NCBI GenBank assembly: GCA_964516325.1
Contig: CAZFAP010000066.1
Location: forward strand, 1-22,992
DNA from: CAZFAP01 sp964516325
GTDB taxonomy: Bacteria > Auribacterota > JABMQX01
DNA: 22,992 nt
Reading direction: 5' to 3'
A model generated the notes under the pieces. The model saw only the letters and a program-made list of their open reading frames with translations, was not told the origin of the DNA and did no database searches. This document shows, piece after piece, positions 8,521 to 15,993 of this stretch; position 1 is the first letter of the stretch; each line of letters opens with the position of its first letter. Both the position numbers and the translations under genes were made by a program.

Positions 8521-8802
8521 CTACTCCACGACCATCACTCGATAGAACCGCTTGTGCTCGGTCGAAGGCGCCGACACTGCGACGGCCACGAGGTCTCTCG
8601 TCGCATTGATCTCGGGCCCCGTGTTGATCCAGTTCACGTCGCCCATGTCTGAGGTGTACTGCACCTGGTAGGTGCGCCCAACCACGGCAGGAAAAGCCAG
8701 GGTGATTTCCTCCGGACCCGTCATGTCAAGGCTCACGATTTCGAGTCTCGACGCAGCCGTGTCGCACCGCCAAAGATGGTTTCGCATGCCCGTGGCACAC
8801 AT
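8521..8802 (-). CDS. Free-standing C-terminal module (93 aa), cut-off copy of protease tail
   Basis: After about 18 unrelated residues the ORF reads LEIVSLDMTGPEEITLAFPA ... VGRTYQVQYTSDMGDVNWIN ... FYRVMVVE. This aligns nearly residue for residue with the last ~77 residues of the subtilase at 10589 (LEILSADMTGPDEITLAWPA ... FYRVMLLE). The ATG lies 2 bases after the TGA of the upstream paralogue and the stop is 4 bases before the next one, so it could be translated by coupling. It lacks a signal peptide, so any product would stay in the cytoplasm. It may be only a duplication by-product kept because its end carries the next gene's ribosome binding site. Confidence 0.55.
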   Translation of the reverse strand: MCATGMRNHLWRCDTAASRLEIVSLDMTGPEEITLAFPAVVGRTYQVQYTSDMGDVNWINTGPEINATRDLVAVAVSAPSTEHKRFYRVMVVE

Positions 8803-8804
8803 GC

Positions 8805-9605
8805 TCAGTCAGCCTCGATCACTCGGAAGAACTGAGCCGCACCCTCCATGCGTACCTCTACCGCCATCTCCGTGGGTGTGATCCAAACTCCGAACAAGAA
8901 AACGCTCGTCCATGTAGGAGCGTCCAGACGCGTCGTCGCCTGGACCCGATAGGACTTGCCGACCTCCCTCCGCCACTTCAGCCGCAGATAGCCGGGGCGC
9001 ACGACCTCGGGGGCGGCCATCAGCCCCGGCCCGGCACCGGCCTTGATGGCCACGCCGGGCCCCGACTCGTAGGCCCAGTCGTGCACCATGAACGTTACCT
9101 CGCTAACGTCCGACATGCGGATCCACCCGTAGTGTCTCCGCCCATTGATTTCAAACGAAAGCCCGAGGAGTCCGTACTCGACCCCGTGCCAGGGGCCGAT
9201 GCCGATCACCTGGCCCGTTGGGTCGTGCACCATGTATGACACAAGGTAGGCCTCCTCAGTCATCCACAGATAGGGAGATGGCGGAAGCTGGCCGACAGCG
9301 GTGTCAGGCGGCAACGGGCCAAACCAGTCGTAGCCTGCCGCAGTGGTCGCCATCCCTGCATTGTCGCCCAGGGGTACGAAGCTCAGCGTCGCCTCGTAGT
9401 TCCTGAGACCAAAATCGTCGATCCCATCACCGTTGAGATCGAAGCACGTCATGTTCATGCCGGGGACAAGGCCCAGCACCACATTCTGCTCCCCGGACCA
9501 GCAGATGGAACCAGTGGCGCGTGCATCGACCACGCATAGCGACAGGAGCACCGCGAGCGCGACGAGCACGGCCTGGGATGCGACGCCTGGAGAAAGGCAC
9601 CTCAT
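8805..9605 (-). CDS. Secreted protein of unknown function, paralogue 2 (divergent)
   Basis: 266 residues and the most diverged of the four. Signal peptide (VLVALAVLLSLCVVDARA), then calcium-loop-like DLNGDGIDDFG (the best match to the consensus in the family), HYGWIRM, DWAYESGPGVAIKAG, and the shared C-terminal module (LRLKWRREVGKSYRVQ ... FFRVIEAD). Its ATG overlaps the TGA of the upstream 47-codon fragment (ATGA), and GAGGAG inside that fragment's last codons is the ribosome binding site. The middle third differs strongly from its neighbours, whereas the C-terminal module is conserved, pointing to independent evolution or module exchange. Confidence 0.8.
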   Translation of the reverse strand: MRCLSPGVASQAVLVALAVLLSLCVVDARATGSICWSGEQNVVLGLVPGMNMTCFDLNGDGIDDFGLRNYEATLSFVPLGDNAGMATTAAGYDWFGPLPPDTAVGQLPPSPYLWMTEEAYLVSYMVHDPTGQVIGIGPWHGVEYGLLGLSFEINGRRHYGWIRMSDVSEVTFMVHDWAYESGPGVAIKAGAGPGLMAAPEVVRPGYLRLKWRREVGKSYRVQATTRLDAPTWTSVFLFGVWITPTEMAVEVRMEGAAQFFRVIEAD

Positions 9606-9745
9606 TTGATCTCCTCGATGCGATAGAAGCTGAGCTGCTCCCCGGGGCTTTCCTCATCCACCCACTCGGTGATCTCGTGGATGATGCTGATGTCGTCGGA
9701 CAACGGCGACGAGCCGTTGGTGTCGAGGAGGTTCGCGGCACACAC
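9602..9745 (-). pseudogene. 47-codon C-terminal fragment ending FYRIEEIK
   Basis: This frame fills the gap between two paralogues. It reads CAANLLDTNGSSPLSDDISI, then IHEITEWVDEESPGEQLSFY and RIEEIK. A GTG at 9745 could start it. The end resembles the F-Y-R-V/I tails of the neighbouring modules but is a different version, so it appears to be the leftover 3' end of another protein. Codons GAG GAG near the end serve as the Shine-Dalgarno sequence of the next gene, whose ATG overlaps the stop. Too short for the ORF search threshold but compositionally convincing; probably a remnant. Confidence 0.5.
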
Positions 9746-9747
9746 AC

Positions 9748-10584
9748 CTAATCAGCCTCGATCACCCGGAAGAACTGAGCCGCACCCTCCATCGGTAAAT
9801 CAACCATCGTCTCGGTGGATGTCGCGGGAATCAGAAAATCGAGGTCCGTCCATCGAACAGCGTCGAGACGTGTCTTGGCCTGCACCTGATAGGACTTGCC
9901 GACCTCGCTGGACCACTTCAGCCGCAGATAGCCGGCGCGCACGACCTCCGGGGCGGCCATCGGGACGACCACCGGCTTCGCGCCTGCCTTAATGGGCACC
10001 CCCGGCCGCGTCTCATAGGCATACTCCGTGACCCATCCGCCATTAATTCCCGCGAGCGAGCAGTCCACGCGCACCCAGCCGTAGTGTAGCTCACCGTCAA
10101 TCTGGAACTCGAGTGCCATGTAGGCGTTCCGTCCGGTGAATAAACCAAGACAAACAACGCCGTCGTAAACGGCCATGCAGGAAGTGAAAGTAAGGCCGAT
10201 CGGTCCGAACCTACCCTCTCCAGGATTCACCCAAGTCAGCGGTAGTTCGACTACCGGTCCGATACTCTCGCCTGGGCCCAGCGGCCACACAAATCCTCCC
10301 AGGTCCGGAGGAGTCGCAGGAATGGCCAATATTCTGCTGAATTCACGTGGAATAGCATCGAAGTCGCGCACTGTACCGCGAAACGTCACATCCGGCGACG
10401 CATCGTTGTCCAAGTCCAAATCATAGAAGAGGGGGCCCGTGACGCTGAAGACCGCAACGTCCGGCATGTCTCTGTGAACGATAGTCCCCTGCGCGAGCAC
10501 GTCGAGGCCCGGCAGGAAGAGGGCCGCCAGCACCGCGCAGAGGCCATGGCTGCGGGCGCCGAAAGTAGGAAATGTGGCGCTCAT
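9748..10584 (-). CDS. Secreted protein of unknown function, paralogue 1 of tandem family
   Basis: 278 residues. Signal peptide (LCAVLAALFLPGLDVLAQ), calcium-loop-like DLDLDNDASPDVTF, a central segment that differs from paralogues 3 and 4, then the shared FTGRNAYMALEFQIDGELHY core, GGWVTEYAYETRPGVPIKAG and the FFRVIEAD C-terminal module. It is the first gene after the protease: stop TAA of the protease, 4 bases, then this ATG, with GGAG in the protease's last codons (CTG GAG TAA) as ribosome binding site. Adjacent placement suggests this protease-paralogue pair is the ancestral arrangement from which the other units were copied. Confidence 0.82.
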   Translation of the reverse strand: MSATFPTFGARSHGLCAVLAALFLPGLDVLAQGTIVHRDMPDVAVFSVTGPLFYDLDLDNDASPDVTFRGTVRDFDAIPREFSRILAIPATPPDLGGFVWPLGPGESIGPVVELPLTWVNPGEGRFGPIGLTFTSCMAVYDGVVCLGLFTGRNAYMALEFQIDGELHYGWVRVDCSLAGINGGWVTEYAYETRPGVPIKAGAKPVVVPMAAPEVVRAGYLRLKWSSEVGKSYQVQAKTRLDAVRWTDLDFLIPATSTETMVDLPMEGAAQFFRVIEAD

Positions 10585-10588
10585 GTAA

Positions 10589-12902
10589 TTACTCCAGGAG
10601 CATCACTCGATAGAACCGCTTGCGCTCCGCGGACGGGGCGGACACCGCAACCGCCACAAGGTCTCTCGTGGCATTGGTCTGCGGGCCGGTGTTGATCCAG
10701 TTCACCGCGCCCATGTCTGCGGTGTACTGGACCTGGTAAGTGCGCCCAACCACCGCCGGCCACGCCAGGGTGATTTCGTCCGGACCGGTCATGTCTGCGC
10801 TCAGGATTTCGAGTGGCGGCGCGGGCTGTGGTACGTTGCCGAAGATGGCCATCGAAACGTTCTGAAGCGAGACCGCTCCCGTGTCATCAACAAGGTTGTT
10901 CTTGTGAGTCACTCGAACCATGTACTCCCCCGCCGTCGGATTGGCGACACGCACCTGCTCAACGTTGTCCCGGAGATTATCGCCCGTAGTGGCGGCGACG
11001 TTGCGGTTCGCCGGGTTCAAAATCCACGGCCGGTAGGTGGTCGTGCCTCGAACGATGCGCAGGTCCAAATCATTGACGAGCATCAGCTCCGGAGGATCCA
11101 CCGCCGGGGTGGGCGGATCGCCCGCCGGATCGGTCCAGCAGATTGTGACTCGCAGCGGCTCAGAACCATCGCTGACGACCGGGAACTCGATGAATTCGCC
11201 ATCCATCAGGACGACTTCCTTGATATGGGCCAGGGATTCGCTCTCGAGGTCCGCGTTGATCAGTTCGACCGCCTTGCGCGTATTGAGCAAGCCCCAGCCA
11301 TGCCGGTAATCCGGGCCAGCAAAACCTCCCGCTTCATCGGCTGTGTGAATGGCAATCGCTTTCAGCGTGGACGCCCACAGCGGATTTTCGGTCCCCATCA
11401 ACTGGCTATGACGCTGGACCAGCAGATTCAGCGACCCCGCCACATTGGGGGCCGCCATGCTGGTGCCAGTGCCGTCCCCATAGTCGTCGCTGGCGCTGGA
11501 AAGGGTCGAGCGAACTTGTTCACCATTGCCGACCAAATCGGGCTTGATCCGGCCATCATCAGTCGGCCCGTAACTGCTAAAGTTCGAGACAATAACGTCC
11601 GCCGGGACTTCGTATCCTCCAAGGATGTCCCCTGCTGAGCCAATCGTCAGGATGTTCTTGGCTACCCCTTCAAACGGCAGTGTGTCAAAGCCCCCTGCGT
11701 CGCCGTCGTTCGGACGGACTCGGTCATAGACGGGCACCCACCGTGTGCCGTTCCAGGCGTAATGGCCGACGGGCTGATTCGGGGGGGCTTGGCCAGCGGC
11801 ACCGCGCTCGTTGCCGGCTGCCCAAATGGGCAAATAGAAGGTGGCATCATAGACCGTGGCGTCGATATCGCGCGAGACCTGATGGTAGAACCCAAAGTAG
11901 TATGACTGCACCTGGCTCAACGTGGTATTGCCATGCCACGCCAAATAGTACACACCCTCAACGGCCAGAAAGCCCCAGCCCGCCTGAGTTCCGTACGAGT
12001 GATTCGATATCAGAAGGTCATCTTCAGCCGCGGCAGTCCCCATCTCCCCAATATCCGCGTCCCAGTCATAAGCATCCAGGTTGGCTTCGTAAGACATCCC
12101 TCGGGCGGCCGGATACAGGCCCTGCGCGATCAAGGTTCCGGCCACGTGCGTCGAATGATCTGAGAGACCCCATTGGCTTGTGCCGTCCCGGTCGGTGACG
12201 CGGGTTCCGGGGCCGCCGTCGAATTCCTGGTGGGTCACCAACACGTCGGCCTCATCCCAGATGCTCATCGTGGTCCCGGCACCGGTCAACCCAAGGCCGG
12301 TGGCGCCCCCGGGCCAAAGCTCATCTGTGGAAACGGTGTCCGCGGCAACCGCATTGTACGTGATGTAGAACCTCGGCACACCATCTCGGATGCTCATCAA
12401 CTCCATCGCGCCGCCGTCAGGAAGCGATACCCGGATGGCGATATTGTTCCGTTGGGCCCATTCCTCAGCGTCCTGCTTCTCCTGCCGCTGGCGGGCCCCA
12501 ATCTCGGCGGCGCGTGCGCGCAGGTCAGCGCGCTTCTTCTCTTTGAGCGCAGGGAACGATTGGATTTGGCCGTTTTCCAACGCCAATCCCTGATGATGCC
12601 AATACTGATGCTTCTCGCGGTTCGCGGCCCAGGCTTCCTCCTGTGCTTGGCGCGCCGCCTCTGCGGCCGCTTCGACGGCTTCCGGAGGCTCAACGTTGAT
12701 GCCACCGGGGAGCGCCCCGTACACAAGTGCGTACGCATATTCCTCGTCCGAAATCATGCCCGCGTCGTGCATGTTCTCCCACAGCTCAGCGACTGTGGAA
12801 TCCGCATGTGTTGCCTGACCGCCACCTTGCGCCTGCACCGGCGCCCCCCCCGACGCCAACCATTACCCATGCTGCCGCGAGTGCTTTCGCCAGAGTTTTC
12901 AT
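10589..12902 (-). CDS. Subtilisin-like (S8) secreted serine protease, signal peptide out of frame by one base
   Basis: The main frame runs from a TTG at 12859 (756 aa). Counting from there, the triad is Asp202 (IWDEADV), His235 (DHSTHVAG) and Ser467 (GTSMAAPNVAG), with oxyanion Asn350 (WAAGNERG) and the typical FSSYGPTDDGRIKPDLVG. A charged helical propeptide (about 55-140) precedes the catalytic domain. A beta-rich S8 C-terminal domain (NDLDLRIV ... EYMVRVTHKN, about 570-665) and the FYRVMLLE module follow. The true start is almost certainly ATG 12902: AGGAGG at 12910-12915 lies 7 bases upstream and it encodes MKTLAKALAAAWVMVGV, a classic signal peptide. That frame is one base off the mature enzyme. 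Removing one G from the run of eight (12844-12851) joins them and creates the cleavage site PVQA-Q. It is therefore a slip mutation, a sequencing error or a phase-variable tract. Confidence 0.85.
12844..12851 (-). other. Homopolymer run of eight G breaking the protease frame
   Basis: On the minus strand GTC-GGGGGGGG-CGCC. With seven G the signal peptide frame from ATG 12902 continues into the protease; with the eight present it runs into another frame. The upstream frame of the TTG start has a TAA just before it, so no other upstream start is possible in frame. Confidence 0.75.
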
Positions 12903-13073
12903 CGCCCGCCCTCCTCTGTGTTTGTTGCGCGACTATGCTTTGGATCCCTTGCTCATAGCACCCTTGAGTTGCGAGGCTGCGCGAAAGACCCGGTGGTGTC
13001 CGGCGCCCTCAGTGCTTTCTTTGGAAAAGAACAACCGGTCCACGTGTTGAGCGTCGGCAGCTCTGCCGTTTGC

Positions 13074-13296
13074 TTATGTGACCCGGGGCCGCCTGACCCG
13101 CGAGGCTGCCACCCCACTATGCCCCCGTTCAGAATATGGGTTGTGGAGCACGACGGTCTTCACGTCCTTCGGTCCCAGCCACCGGAACAGGGGGGGGACG
13201 GCCTGCATGTTGTAGCCCACTTCGAGCAAGTGCGTCGGGAAACAGAAGCAAGAAGGCGTGTGCCAGGCACCTCTCCGTTTGGCCGCCCATTGTCCA
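13074..13296 (-). pseudogene. Tyrosine recombinase C-terminus, integron-integrase-like, degraded
   Basis: Minus-strand frame open from a TAA near 13297 to TAA 13074-13076, with no start codon. It reads WHTPSCFCFPTHLLEVGYNM, then QAVPPLFRWLGPKDVKT and a later RGHSGV. This lines up with the conserved end of tyrosine recombinases (HTLRHSFATHLLE-GYDI-TVQELLGHKDVKTT-IYTHVLNRGG-GVRSP). The KDVKT and RG-GV parts favour the integron-integrase group over XerC/D. The catalytic Arg of the HxLRH box, the LGH histidine and the nucleophile Tyr are all replaced, and there is a small insertion before LG, so it is dead. Only the last ~70 codons remain. Overall alignment is clear to the eye but has not been scored. 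Confidence 0.5.
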
Positions 13297-13308
13297 TTTT
13301 ATGCTTAA

Positions 13309-13337
13309 AACATACCTCCGGTTTGGCGCGCAGTCAA
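13309..13337 (-). promoter_or_regulatory. Orphan sigma-70-type promoter
   Basis: On the minus strand TTGACT (13337-13332), a 17-base spacer, then TATGTT (13314-13309). It points toward the dead recombinase fragment. No intact gene follows, so it is either a relic or chance. Confidence 0.35.
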
Positions 13338-13449
13338 GGCCTTTTCTGAACAAAATCACGCGCTCTGGCGAGGCGAGCGTGGGGCCGCCGATTTTCTCTA
13401 ACCGGCGCCGAGCGCCCAACCCTCAGAGGCCCCCGACAGATGTCACGAA

Positions 13450-13714
13450 TCAAATCCCTTTGAGGACGACTTCGGTTTCGTTTTTCGCGCCGCGGAGGGC
13501 GGCCTGCACGGCGTTCAGGGGGGAAAATGCTGGAGGTGAGTGGGGTGAGGTTGATGCGCTTTTCGGCGAGCATTGCGGTGGCCTTCGGGAACGGGCCGCA
13601 GCGGGAGCCCTGAATTGTGATCTCATCCACGGTGATTCGCGTGGCGTCGAGTGGCGGGGAGCGGATGCCGCACGTGGTCTTGAGGGCTACGGTGCCGCGA
13701 TATCTTCCCGCGCA
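13450..13714 (-). pseudogene. Zinc-type (MDR) alcohol dehydrogenase C-terminus, frameshifted
   Basis: The minus-strand frame reads YRGTVALKTTCGIRS, then ITVDEITIQGSRCGPFPKAT and AMLAEKRINLTPLTSSIF, a pattern typical of the last ~90 residues of medium-chain zinc dehydrogenases (RGT-VLKTT ... VDEIT-VGSRCGPF ... LA). At a run of six C the frame breaks. One base fewer gives IFPLNAVQAALRGAK, then NETEVVLKGI and a stop at 13450-13452, the expected ending. An in-frame TGA at 13715-13717 closes the upstream side and the whole catalytic domain is missing. It is a gene remnant beside the recombinase remnant. Confidence 0.65.
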
Positions 13715-13861
13715 TCAGCATCCATCCTGCAAAACGGCTCGAGGACCTCCTCCCGGATAACTGGGAAGGCGCTCAAACCCCCACCCATAACCTCTCCGCC
13801 TGATCCCTCAATCGCCAAAATCCGTGCCAGACTCCATATGTGTTTACCGGACGGTTACGCA
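13715..13861. other. Intergenic, nothing recognised
   Basis: This stretch follows the stop of the URO-D-family gene. I see no gene, no clear terminator hairpin with a T-run and no repeat. Together with the two broken fragments it completes an almost 1-kb region (12903-13861) without an intact gene. Confidence 0.4.
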
Positions 13862-14875
13862 TTACCTGCGGTATCCCCTCGCCATCTCGATCAGGGCGAC
13901 CATGTTCTCGACCGGCACATCGTCCTGAAGCGTGATCCCCGGCTCCAGGATATATCCCCCTCCCCGCGACATAAAGTCCAGCGTCGCCCTGACGGTCTGC
14001 CGAATTTCCATCGCCGTCCCCCACGGCAGGAGATATTGCGTGCCGATTCCCCCGCAGAAGGTCAAATCCGCCCCAAACTCCCTTTTCAGGGCGAAAATAT
14101 CCATCGTTTCCGGCTGAATCGGGTGAAGAATGTCGAGTCCTATCTCAATAAAGTCCGGGACAATTTTGCTGACATCCCCGCAGCTATGGTGCATGACGAG
14201 AAGATTCCTTCGCTTTGCTGCCTCGTAGATTTCTTCGAGGCGCGGCTTGATGAGCCGCCGCCAGTGCTGCGGGTCAATGATTAAACCTGACTGAGTGCCG
14301 TAATCGTCGCTCAGAAAGACAGCGTCCGGGTTGTAATCCGCCAGATGGTCAAGCGTCCGGATGACATATTCCTTGATCCCGTCCAGAAGCCCCTCCACGA
14401 ATTTGGGACTGTCGAGCACATCCATGCACAACCTCTCCAGACCTCGCATGAACCCCGCTCGCTCCCAGAGGTCTCCGATGACCGCCACAAGAAAAAGCTC
14501 TCTCCTTTTCGCCAGTTCGTCCTCAAGCCCCAGGAATCGTCTTGGGTCGTCAGGCGAAGGGAACGCGTAATGCGAGAGGTCCACCTCTTTCAAGGGATGA
14601 CCGATGGGAGAGCCTCGGTCTATCTTGCTCGTTGACCAGACTACCCCAAATTGGTCGGGTACCGTCGGTCCGTAAACGTCCGGGTCGGCGTAGAGCGGCT
14701 TATCCTTCGCCCCGAAGAAATACATCGGCATCCCCAAAGCCGCGATCAGGTCCTCCACTCCGTAGTGTTCCCTCAGCCTTCTTTCAGCGGGAGGAGAGAA
14801 CATGAAGTTGTAGGGAACCCTTTCGGTCTCCTGGTGCTCGATCGCGCCGTGTACGAATTCCTTTTCGTCGCTCAT
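13862..14875 (-). CDS. Uroporphyrinogen decarboxylase (URO-D) family protein, probable corrinoid methyltransferase type
   Basis: 337 residues, usual for the family. The HemE N-terminal signature (RQAGRY) is missing, so it is not the haem enzyme. Instead it has the features of MtaA/CmuA-like members: a His-x-Cys pair (MHHSCGDV, His230-Ser-Cys232) and a later Cys274 (LTFCGGIGTQ), a plausible zinc site for thiol activation in corrinoid-dependent methyl transfer, plus the family ending VPVENMVALIEMARGYRR. A third usual cysteine near the end (APGC) is absent (EPGI). ATG 14875 is preceded by GAGG 5 bases upstream. It stands alone, without a visible corrinoid protein or activator nearby, so the substrate is unknown. 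The protein is cytoplasmic. Confidence 0.85.
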   Translation of the reverse strand: MSDEKEFVHGAIEHQETERVPYNFMFSPPAERRLREHYGVEDLIAALGMPMYFFGAKDKPLYADPDVYGPTVPDQFGVVWSTSKIDRGSPIGHPLKEVDLSHYAFPSPDDPRRFLGLEDELAKRRELFLVAVIGDLWERAGFMRGLERLCMDVLDSPKFVEGLLDGIKEYVIRTLDHLADYNPDAVFLSDDYGTQSGLIIDPQHWRRLIKPRLEEIYEAAKRRNLLVMHHSCGDVSKIVPDFIEIGLDILHPIQPETMDIFALKREFGADLTFCGGIGTQYLLPWGTAMEIRQTVRATLDFMSRGGGYILEPGITLQDDVPVENMVALIEMARGYRR

Positions 14876-15175
14876 CGGTTCCTCGCAAATGGCTCAGATT
14901 CCCGCTTCCCACGACCCAGTGCTCCGGGAGGACGGCATGAAAATCGCTCAGCCCGGCGACACCGCCCGGCATTGCTCGAAATGGCGCCCCAAGCCCTCTG
15001 CCTCCGACCTATTGTCGCATTTACGTCAGGCCGGTTCAAGGTTGACTTCTCCCTCCCTCGAGAACAGAATTGCGAGGGTCGAATGACTTCATTGGCGGGG
15101 CGAACTGAACGTCCCCCCGTAGGTTCCGCTCCGCCTTTGGTTCGGGCGGTTTGCTCACTCATGGAGGACATAGAG
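14876..15175. other. Divergent intergenic region
   Basis: 300 bases separate the minus-strand URO-D gene from the plus-strand methyltransferase. It holds a plausible plus-strand promoter (15042-15070) and the Shine-Dalgarno site of the methyltransferase (GGAGG 15163-15167). Nothing else is recognised. Confidence 0.5.
15042..15070 (+). promoter_or_regulatory. Sigma-70-type promoter upstream of methyltransferase cluster
   Basis: TTGACT (15042-15047), 17-base spacer, CAGAAT (15065-15070). The -35 is 5/6 and the -10 is 4/6 of consensus, with ideal spacing. It would give a leader of about 100 bases before ATG 15176. Confidence 0.45.
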
Positions 15176-15883
15176 ATGAAGAAGCCAGCACGATTTCGGG
15201 TCGTGTTAGCCGTTGTGGTCGGCCTTTTGACGGCAGGACTAATCTGCTCAACATTCCTGGTCGCCGAGGCGCCGGTCGTCCCCGCTTCCATCGAGCAAGC
15301 GAAAACGTCTGCCGAGAAGGACGCTTTTCGCCAGAGGCTCCTCAGAGACCTCGAGCAATACGCGAGAACCCACGCCACCATGAACGTCCCCCGCACCGAT
15401 GGCGAGTTCCTCCGCATCCTCGCGGAGGGCTGCAAGGTCAAGCGCGGACTCGAAATCGGCTCCTCCAACGGCTATTCCGCCATCTGGATCGGCATGGGAC
15501 TGGAGAAGACCGGCGGCAAGCTCGTCACCGTCGAGATTGACCGCAACCGCGCCCAGATGTGCAAGGAAAACCTCAAGAAAGCCGGCCTCGACAAAATCGT
15601 CGAAAGCGTCGAGGGAGATGCCCTCAAAGTCATCCCCAAGCTCGAAGGTCCCTTCGATTTCGTCTTTATTGACGCCTTGAAAGAGGACTACAAAAGATAC
15701 CTCGATATGGTCATGCGGAAGATGCCCGTTGGCGGAGTCATCGCCGCCCATAACGCCATCCAATCGGCGAACTCCATGAGAGATTATCTCGACGCCGTCG
15801 GAACCGATCCTCGCTTCGATACCGTCATCCTCAGCACGACCATGCGAGACGGTTTCGCCATTACCTACAACAAAGCACAATAG
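15176..15883 (+). CDS. Exported SAM-dependent O-methyltransferase, family 3 (COMT-like)
   Basis: 235 residues. ATG 15176 was chosen because GGAGG (15163-15167) is 8 bases upstream; the longer upstream frame is not needed. Residues 8-29 (VVLAVVVGLLTAGLICSTFLVA) form a signal peptide or anchor. Then comes a Rossmann methyltransferase: motif I GLEIGSSNGYS (91-101), acidic VEID (119-122), EGDAL (147-151), FDFVFIDALKEDY (160-172) and GGVIAAHNA (186-194). In family-3 enzymes a divalent metal is held by D-D-N; here Asp166 and Asn193 are present and the residue before Asn is His. An exported SAM enzyme is odd because SAM is cytoplasmic. It is followed on the same strand by the HEAT protein (110-base gap). 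Confidence 0.82.
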   Translation: MKKPARFRVVLAVVVGLLTAGLICSTFLVAEAPVVPASIEQAKTSAEKDAFRQRLLRDLEQYARTHATMNVPRTDGEFLRILAEGCKVKRGLEIGSSNGYSAIWIGMGLEKTGGKLVTVEIDRNRAQMCKENLKKAGLDKIVESVEGDALKVIPKLEGPFDFVFIDALKEDYKRYLDMVMRKMPVGGVIAAHNAIQSANSMRDYLDAVGTDPRFDTVILSTTMRDGFAITYNKAQ

Positions 15884-15993
15884 TCGGGCTCCCGCGGCCC
15901 GGCTGGGCAAGACGTGAAGCGGTTCGACGAGGCCGCCGCAACTTAGCGGGGCCGTGCGTGCTAACAAGGGTCCCAAGAAAGGAGGTACGAGTG

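Larger units (their letters stand above)
6454..8590. repeat. Tandem duplication of a ~0.95-kb gene unit with unique spacer
   Basis: 6454-7420 and 7625-8590 are close copies. Each holds, in minus-strand order, the end of the F-Y-R-V module, a 4-base gap, a full paralogue gene, and about 50 bases of conserved 3' flank. The 7421-7624 spacer is unique and carries the DUF4258-like fragment. Nucleotide identity is visibly high along the whole unit (for example the shared GGACTACTCCACGACCATCA at 7350 and 8518), implying recent duplication compared with the more divergent copies at 8805-9605 and 9748-10584. Confidence 0.8.

Noticed and set aside
13262..13272. GTGCCAGGCAC-type palindrome as a REP/RAYT element
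   Set aside because: A single short palindrome inside the recombinase remnant, with no second copy or transposase nearby.
13136..14284. 382-residue plus-strand ORF
   Set aside because: It runs antisense across the dehydrogenase remnant and the URO-D gene; the minus-strand content is recognisable and this is not.
14651..15175. N-terminal extension of the methyltransferase frame (410 residues)
   Set aside because: The extension overlaps the URO-D gene and its promoter region; ATG 15176 has a proper GGAGG site and a signal peptide right after it.
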